Source: Centroberyx gerrardi (Eukaryota; Chordata; Actinopteri; Beryciformes; Berycidae). Taken from it: 64,000 nucleotides of DNA. Shown here one piece after another: positions 57,670 to 64,000 of the stretch. Position 1 is the first letter of the stretch. Every line of letters starts with the position of its first letter. The DNA lies in assembly GCF_048128805.1 (NCBI RefSeq), contig NC_136013.1:5814602-5878601 (forward strand). The letters are read 5' to 3'. A model generated the notes under the pieces. That model was not told the origin of the DNA, searched no databases, and was given only the letters and a program-made list of their open reading frames with translations. The translations under genes were made by a program, and so were the position numbers.

Positions 57670-58130
57670 ACCAGGGTCAGACCGATATATTTGTTTGCTG
57701 GATCTTGGCCTTTCATAAAAATCGGATATTGGCAAGTCAGTGTTGTCTACTTCCAATATAATGGAGGTGAGGATATGATTTTATTCAGCAGCTTCAGGGG
57801 TGACGGACTGTAAAACGTGCAATGAAACCTGCTTCATCCTGCCTTAAGGAGCTGCTAACCGACCTAAAAATCTTGCTAGCATGGGTTTTAATGGAGAGTT
57901 TTAGTGTTGCATGGTCTAAATGCTATTTCAGAGGCTTTTCCGCCCTGCAAAGAACACAATTCTGGGGGAAAGAGTAAATCCTTCTAATTTGTTGGAATTG
58001 TTTTGATTTTTGGGGGCATGAAAATGGCCACATTTAAATATACAGCACAAAATATCTGCTAAATATACCGGCTATCGGCAGCTTCAATATAAAAATATCA
58101 GCAGTCCATATCGGTCAGACCCTAGTATGA
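57670..58130 (+). repeat. Dispersed repeat, copy 3
   Basis: Has GACCGATATATTTG, AAAATCGGATATTGGC, GGTCTAAATGCTATTTCAGAGGC and ACAATTCTGGGGGAAAGAG. It is collinear with 30735-31200 and lies just upstream of the slc8a3 micro-exon. Confidence 0.65.
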
Positions 58131-59193
58131 ACGCATTCTTATTTAGAGCAGCAACTGTGGGAGTGTTTGCCGTGGGAGGGAGGGTTAAACACATTCATAC
58201 ACTCACACCTGGAACCGGCCCAGCAGTGTAACAGTCTTGAACTTTTGGCCAACCGAGCAGCTGCAGGTTGCTACTGGAGGTGCACCTCAATGGTGGTTAT
58301 TGAGAGACGGGGAGATTGCTATTCTCTCGCTCAAATTGTCCCAGTCAGACAGATCTGGGATTCTGACTGACAACCTTTCAGTCACCAGGCTGCTAATCCT
58401 CCGGCTGCCTGCCACCATCGCACATATCAAAAATGTAAAATAACATACGCTGATGATGAAAGAGCGTCGTGGAGATGCTCTGTACTATCATGCCCCTCTC
58501 TTGGCATCTTGATTTGATTCTGCCTGATTGTTTGACATTACCCACTTGTTGTAATTAGAGAGCAGATCAGGTGAAAGGGCGCAGGACGCCCCCAGATGCC
58601 CTGGGTGAAGTGTAAACCATAACCGAACGACATGAATAAGGGTAAAAAGAGGTGCAAAAAGTCATCCGGTGAGGCGTATAATTAGATGACAGGATACGCT
58701 ATAAGTGGATGAAGAGGGAGAGAGACAGAGGAAGAGAGGGAGAGAATAGAGAATCCGCGATGCCTTTCAGCCTCAAGAGATTCGCAGTGACAGCTTCTAG
58801 CCTTTCACGTCTTCATCATAATTCCCCCTTTCATTCAAAAACAAGGACGAAATTTTCACACTCATAAAGGGATTTGAAGCAGTGAAGGACAAAAGGGAAC
58901 GGACCCGCTCCTTCTGAAACCTCCTTCACCCAGGCATGATACTAATTAACCTGTTTGTGTTCGGAGGCAGCTTATCAACTTCCTAAATCAAATACAGTCC
59001 TCAGTTCATCATCATTAGTAGTTAAGTGCATTAATTGCTGTGGGCGACTTGCTTCATTATCATTAGTACTAGCCGAGCCGCGCTGATCTGAAGCCAACTG
59101 TGGTGTAAAACCCAGCTGTGGTGAGACTGATTGTCCATAACCCAGACCGTAATAACACTATGTCATTCAGTATGGGCCAGCGAGGGAACAGCA

Positions 59194-59274
59194 AACACAC
59201 ACACACACACACTCACGCAAAAGTACACATACAGATGCAAACATACAAACCACACAAGCACACACAGATAAAGG

Positions 59275-59306
<32 letters not shown>

Positions 59307-59616
59307 GATAAGGATACATGCACACACACACAAGCACGCACAGATGTAGACACACACAAATGCACACACAGATACACACAAATACAGACATACACACACA
59401 TACAGATCCAAACATGCAAACAACACAAGCACACACAGATAAAGGTGCACACACACACGCATAGACACACACGCAAGCATGTACACACACACAAATGCAC
59501 ACACACACACACACACACACACACAAGCACATACACAGAGATACCAACAGATATGCACACAAATCCAACTACAGACAGATGAAGATGCACACAGAGGTAC
59601 ACATGCACACAGATAA

Positions 59617-59662
<46 letters not shown>
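59194..59662 (+). repeat. Degenerate (CA)n cluster
   Basis: About 470 bp of CA repeat mixed with CAGATA and ACAAACA variants. All long Cys/Val and His/Thr frames here are repeat artefacts. Confidence 0.95.
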
Positions 59663-59669
<7 letters not shown>

Positions 59670-60099
59670 GTTTCAAAGGCAGGCTCATGGTGCGGGTTGC
59701 GCTCAGAATCCAGAGGGCTGTCATTTTGCAGGCAATACAATCGTGATAGGGAAAATTAACCAAAGGGATGTAATTGGAGGGGTGGGGGAGTGTGTGTGTG
59801 TGTGTGTGGCGCGGTCGGTGAGGGGGGTGGGGGGTGGGGATGGGGGGGGTGCTCGGTGTTTAACCATTATCATCATCAGCATGTTCTCCTGCGCGCTCGG
59901 TCTAATCAGATCTGTCTCGTTACAAAAGAATGAGTCCTTCCCTGGCTCTCGCACACAGCCGGGGTCTGAGTCACAGCGTCAATACGCAGCTAATGCACGC
60001 CTTCTCTCTCCACAGCTCATTAGCACAGAATCATCATTTGACTTATCATGGCTATTCTGGCTGTCGTGGCTGGAGGCGGATCTGGGCCTGTGCCGTCAA

Positions 60100-60640
60100 C
60101 TGCATGTGCGGATGGAGGGATGGAATGATGGAGGGATGGAGCGATGGTGGAAAGAGGGACGGAAAGGATGCAGGGACTGGTGGGTGCAGGAAAGGACGGA
60201 TGGGTGAATGAATGGCTGGAGGGATAGAAGGATAAAGGGATGGAAACATGGAGAGATGGAAGCATGGACCAATGAGGGATGAAGGGGCGGAAGGTCAGAG
60301 GTACTGGTGGATATAGGAAAGGAGGGACGGAGGGGCGGAGTGATGATGGGTTGGAGAGATGGGAAGATGGAGGAATGGAGAGATGGGGGAAAGAGGGACG
60401 GAAAGGATGGAGGGACTGGTGGATGTAGGAAAGCAGGAATGGAAGGATAGAGGGATGGAAGCATGGAGGGATGGAAGCATGGACCAAGGATGGAAGGATG
60501 TTCAAATGGATAGAGAGATGTAAAGTTGGAGGGACTGGTGGATGAAGGAAATGAGGAATGGAGGGACGGAGGGGCGGAGTGATGAAGGGATAGAGATGGA
60601 AAGAAGATGGGAACAGAGGGAAATGGAGGGATGAGAGGGA
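60100..60640 (+). repeat. GGA/GGAT-rich minisatellite
   Basis: Units of GGATGGA type with a longer order: AAAGAGGGACGGAAAGGATG recurs about 239 bp apart (60151 and 60390), and GGGACGGAGGGGCGGAGTGATG recurs about 230 bp apart. The 197- and 211-codon Pro/Ser/His-rich antisense frames derive from this. Confidence 0.9.
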
Positions 60641-60741
60641 AGAGTGACGCTCCACTGTTTCTTATGACTGTCCAATCAGGAAGCTCCATTACAGAGACAT
60701 TACCTACTGTACTGAGGATGAGTCATCATCCTCCACAAAGT

Positions 60742-61074
60742 GCACACACACACACACACACACACCTATTTATTCACACCCACAAAAACGCACGTATACA
60801 CACATTAATACACACATAGCCATGCTCAATTACATAGATTCACATACACACACACACACACACACACACATGCAGTCATATACACACACACACATACACA
60901 CACATACTCATGTACTGTATGAACAGATATACACATATTCACTGCCCCCCACATACATATAAACACACACATACACACACACACACACACACCCACACAC
61001 ACAAAGGACTATGTACTATATGAACAGATGTGCACGTTTTCACACCCACACTCATGCACACACACAAACACTCC

Positions 61075-61107
<33 letters not shown>
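60742..61107 (+). repeat. Cluster of (CA)n tracts
   Basis: At least four CA runs (near 60742, 60847, 60965 and 61079) separated by short CA-rich unique sequence. Confidence 0.93.
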
Positions 61108-61112
<5 letters not shown>

Positions 61113-62243
61113 GCACAACAGTGAGTGAAAACACTCCACGCTGCATGGGGAACTCAGCAGACAATCAGTGTGTTTCCTGCAGCTCAGAGTGAGGTGGCAG
61201 AAATAATGATGGTTCGGGATTGCAGCTGAGCGACCGTTGCCAGTCTGAGCCGCTATTTGTGCCGAGCGCATACTGTGGGCTTCTGAGAGCACCGAGATGA
61301 CAAAGACGGATGCTTTAGCTGCCTTTATTATCTTTCAATATGCAGGCTGTGTAACGCGTCCATCATCTTGTTATGTAGTATTCATGTTCAGAGGGTGTGG
61401 AATCTGAGGGAGTCGAAATGCTGCCTACTGCTGAGAACACAGCATACTTTATTTTCCGAGGCGGCGTTGCCACACTGACCGGACTGATAATCTGAATGAA
61501 TGCTGTATGATTTCAACCGAGCATCCTGATGGTTTTTTTGCATCTGAAAAGTTGTGTTTTTAATCTTGCTGAACTATGTAAAGTCCCACTGAAACGGAAG
61601 TTAGAGCGTCTTTAGCTTCTGTACTGTGACGTATTTCCCAGTGAAACGGAATATTTGAGCGGTGTACAGTTACAAGAGGGATTTAAATCGAATCCTTCGC
61701 ATTTGATTGGACCGCTAAACAGTGGGCGGGGCTTAGAGTTTAGCGCGATACGGAGCTACAGAGAGAAACGGAGCTACAGAGGACTGTTGGCTCCACACAC
61801 ACCTCCCTCGCCTGTTGTTAGATCAGGAGGAGGACAAGGTAGAGATGAATGAATTAGACCTCAGCGACATTGTTTTGGAAATGAAGTTTTTGCCCACTGA
61901 TATCCAAACACACATCTCTTCCTATCTCTCTCCATATTGCTCTGTCAGCTACGACCCAGAAACGGTGAAGTGCGGTTTTATATGACCGGTGTGGCTAGCT
62001 AGAGGTTGAAGAATGATTGATGAGTGGATGTCATGATATTATTGGTTGAAATTGGTTGGTTCATGCTTACGTAAGCACACGGCATATTTTGTTTTACAGG
62101 AAGAAAACACGATTGGATTTTGATATAAGAATACAAAGAAATTGATTTTTTTTTTGCATATATTGTTAAATAGGTGCACAATATGACCGGGGATGTGATC
62201 TAAAAGGGTTAAAAGTGCATTTTTCATTTCATCTCGACTTTAA

Positions 62244-62813
62244 AGGTGCTATGTGTAGCATTTAACATCAATACATCTTTACCACATTAATGAATTTTGA
62301 TTTTGAGTTCATTTTGAATGCATTTTAATTTTGAGACGAGAAGTATAAGACCATAAGACCATCGCCCGAGAAGATTAACAGCCTCTACCGGCTTCCTACC
62401 GCATTCTACATTGCGGTGCCAGCGGGTCGGATTTCACGGAGATTGCTTTACGGCACAAAACAGGAAGAGGGCGCCGTTCTTCCAGAGCAAATAGAGCTAA
62501 AGCTTTCAGAATTTCCGGAAAAGGCAGATTGATGAGAGAATGAGTGAAAGGCCGATGGAAAAATAACTTTCCAGCATGTTTATCCTTTTCAGTGAAGTTT
62601 CTTCAAAAGAGAAAGCGTTCCACTGATGAAGCAACATCCTCTTTGCAGCAGGGTTTATGGGAAATGTAGTCTTGAGAAACGCACTCGCACTCACAGTAGC
62701 GCTGGTGTGAGATAGTCGTCTCAACCATGGTCTCATTATGGTAATTATACGGAGGTATCACAATGAATTTAACAATGATATATCGTTGTTTAAAAATTCT
62801 ACACATAGCACCT
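62244..62813 (+). mobile_element. TTAA-type MITE with clear terminal inverted repeats
   Basis: Left end AGGTGCTATGTGTAG; right end CTACACATAGCACCT. These are exact 15-bp inverted repeats with TTAA on both sides (62240-62243, 62814-62817). It is 570 bp with no transposase frame. A diverged inverted copy is at 50717-51221. TTAA duplication suggests piggyBac-type mobilisation (inference). Confidence 0.85.
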
Positions 62814-63059
62814 TTAAATATACTATTTTTAACTGTGACTAAGTGTTGCAGCTCTTGCCTGGATTAATTTTGTGTGCTACAGTTTCTAGCATCACATATC
62901 TCACTAACAGGTGATCATTACAGTCATCTGGGATAGGAAGTAGTAAATATAGCGAACCCCAGATGACCTGCCTCTGGACACACTGGAGACACTCCTAATC
63001 GGCCCATATGCTGCATTTCACTTGGGCCAATTTCTCATATTAGGCAGAGTCTCACTCCT

Positions 63060-64000
63060 CTCACTGCCTCTCTCTCGTGGTTCTCTTTCTCCCTCTCGCT
63101 CTATCCTTCCCCCTGCCTCTCTCTCCCCTCCTCCTCCTCCTCCTCCTCTTCCCTATCTCTACACTATCTCTCTCTTCTATCTTTCTGTATCGCTCTCTCC
63201 CTGTCTCTCACTGTTTGTATCTCATTCCCTGCCTTTCCGTCTCCAACCTCCTCCCTGCCTGTCTCTCTCTCTCTCTCTGTCGCTCTCTCTCTCCCTACCC
63301 ATCTTTCACTATGCCCATCTCTCTTTCCCTTTCTCTCTCTCCTCATCCTCTTCCCTTTCTCTCTCTATCTCTCTCTTCTTCCTGTCTACATCTCTCTCTC
63401 CCTGTCTCTCACTATGTTTGTATCTCATTCCCTGCCTTTCCGTCTCTAACCTCCTCCCTGCCTGTCTCTCTCTCTGTGTCTCTCTCTCTCTCTCTCCCTA
63501 CCTATCTTTCACTGTCCATCTCTCTTTCCTTACCTTTCTCTCTCTCCTCATCCTCTTCCCTTTCTCTCTCTATCTCTCTCTTCTCCCTGTCTGCATCTCT
63601 CTCTCTGTCTCTCACTGTTTGTATCTCATTCCCTGCCTTTCCCTCTCTAACCTCCTCCCTGCCTGTCTCTCCATCTCTCAGTCTCTCCCTCCTTTCTTTC
63701 TATCTCTCTCGACCCATCTTTCCCTATGTCCATCTCTTTTCCCTACATTTCTCTGTCTCCTTGTCCTCCTCCCTTTCTTTCACCATCTCTCTCATATCTT
63801 TCTATCTCTCTCTACCCATCTTTCACTATGTCCATCTCTCTTCCCCTACCTCTCTCTCTCCTCATCCTCCTCCCTTTCTCTCTCTATCTCTCTCTTCTCC
63901 CTGTCTGCATCTCTCTCTCCGTCTCTCACTGTTTGTATCTCATTCCCTGCCTTTCCCTCTCTAACCTCCTCCCTGCTTGTCTCTCTCTGTTTCTCACTCT
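63060..64000 (+). repeat. CT-rich tandem repeat, about 200-bp higher-order unit
   Basis: The phrase TGTTTGTATCTCATTCCCTG recurs at about 63212, 63415, 63616 and 63930 (spacing about 203, 201 and 314), embedded in TCTC-rich sequence. It continues past the right edge. A 295-codon Ser/Leu/Pro frame over it is an artefact of the CT composition. Confidence 0.9.

Larger units (their letters stand above)
57215..64000. other. slc8a3 upstream intron (no exon found)
   Basis: I searched the minus strand for the alternative A/B loop exons (the conserved segment ending just before ALLL) and found none, so they should lie further right. The stretch is dominated by simple repeats and minisatellites, one dispersed repeat and one MITE, with unique but unremarkable sequence at about 58140-59150 and 61110-62230. 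Confidence 0.6.

Noticed and set aside
59163-59740. Long Cys/Val-rich and His/Thr-rich frames
   Set aside because: Both strands of a (CA)n cluster; dinucleotide repeats give open frames by composition.
60020-60689. Two 197-211-codon Pro/Ser/His-rich antisense frames
   Set aside because: Produced by the GGAT minisatellite in overlapping frames; no splice or start support.
63077-63964. 295-codon open frame on plus strand
   Set aside because: It lies entirely in CT-rich tandem repeat. The product is a Ser/Leu/Pro monotony that repeats every 200 bp, with no domain.
57300-64000. Search for slc8a3 alternative exons A/B and for a neighbouring gene
   Set aside because: No segment with the expected loop residues and splice sites was found on the minus strand.

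Overview
This window is vertebrate nuclear DNA and almost certainly comes from a ray-finned (teleost) fish. It has split genes with GT-AG introns. Its five protein-coding genes match human proteins exon by exon but are clearly diverged. It also carries fish-style repeats: tRNA-derived SINE pieces, non-LTR retrotransposon tails, short hAT-like and TTAA-flanked inverted-repeat elements, and many CA/GA microsatellites. There are no bacterial features, CRISPR arrays or tRNA/rRNA genes. Most long open frames outside the listed exons are repeat or antisense shadows.

Layout: (1) 65-16132, minus strand: the first ten coding exons of pcnx1 (pecanex 1). The gene runs off the left edge. (2) 17903-21740, minus: complete med6 (Mediator subunit 6), 8 exons, 246 aa. 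(3) 24069-26490, plus: complete ttc9 (TPR protein), 3 exons, 247 aa, head-to-head with med6. (4) 30254-44435, minus: complete map3k9 (mixed-lineage kinase 1), 11 exons, 1055 aa, tail-to-tail with ttc9. (5) 50085-57214, minus: the last five coding exons of slc8a3 (Na+/Ca2+ exchanger 3), including an 18-nt micro-exon. The rest of this gene lies beyond the right edge, and 57.2-64 kb is its repeat-rich intron. All exon boundaries were read by eye from splice consensus, reading phase and remembered family sequences, and the phases close in every gene.

The five genes do not form one pathway. They are a conserved linkage block corresponding to human 14q24.2, with an altered local order and orientation. 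pcnx1 encodes a large multi-pass membrane protein, med6 a Pol II coactivator subunit, ttc9 a small TPR adaptor, map3k9 a JNK-pathway kinase and slc8a3 a plasma-membrane Ca2+ extruder.

The points most worth a second look are non-coding. A roughly 600-bp inverted repeat flanks pcnx1 exons 8-9 and could favour circular RNA. A pre-miRNA-like hairpin lies near 22.9 kb. A foldback element flanked by TTAA is nested inside an hAT-like element that still has a perfect 8-bp target duplication. C24, C22 and T26 homopolymers lie just upstream of three 3' splice sites. A G-rich tract lies on the transcribed strand downstream of slc8a3. I found no clearly undescribed multi-gene system.
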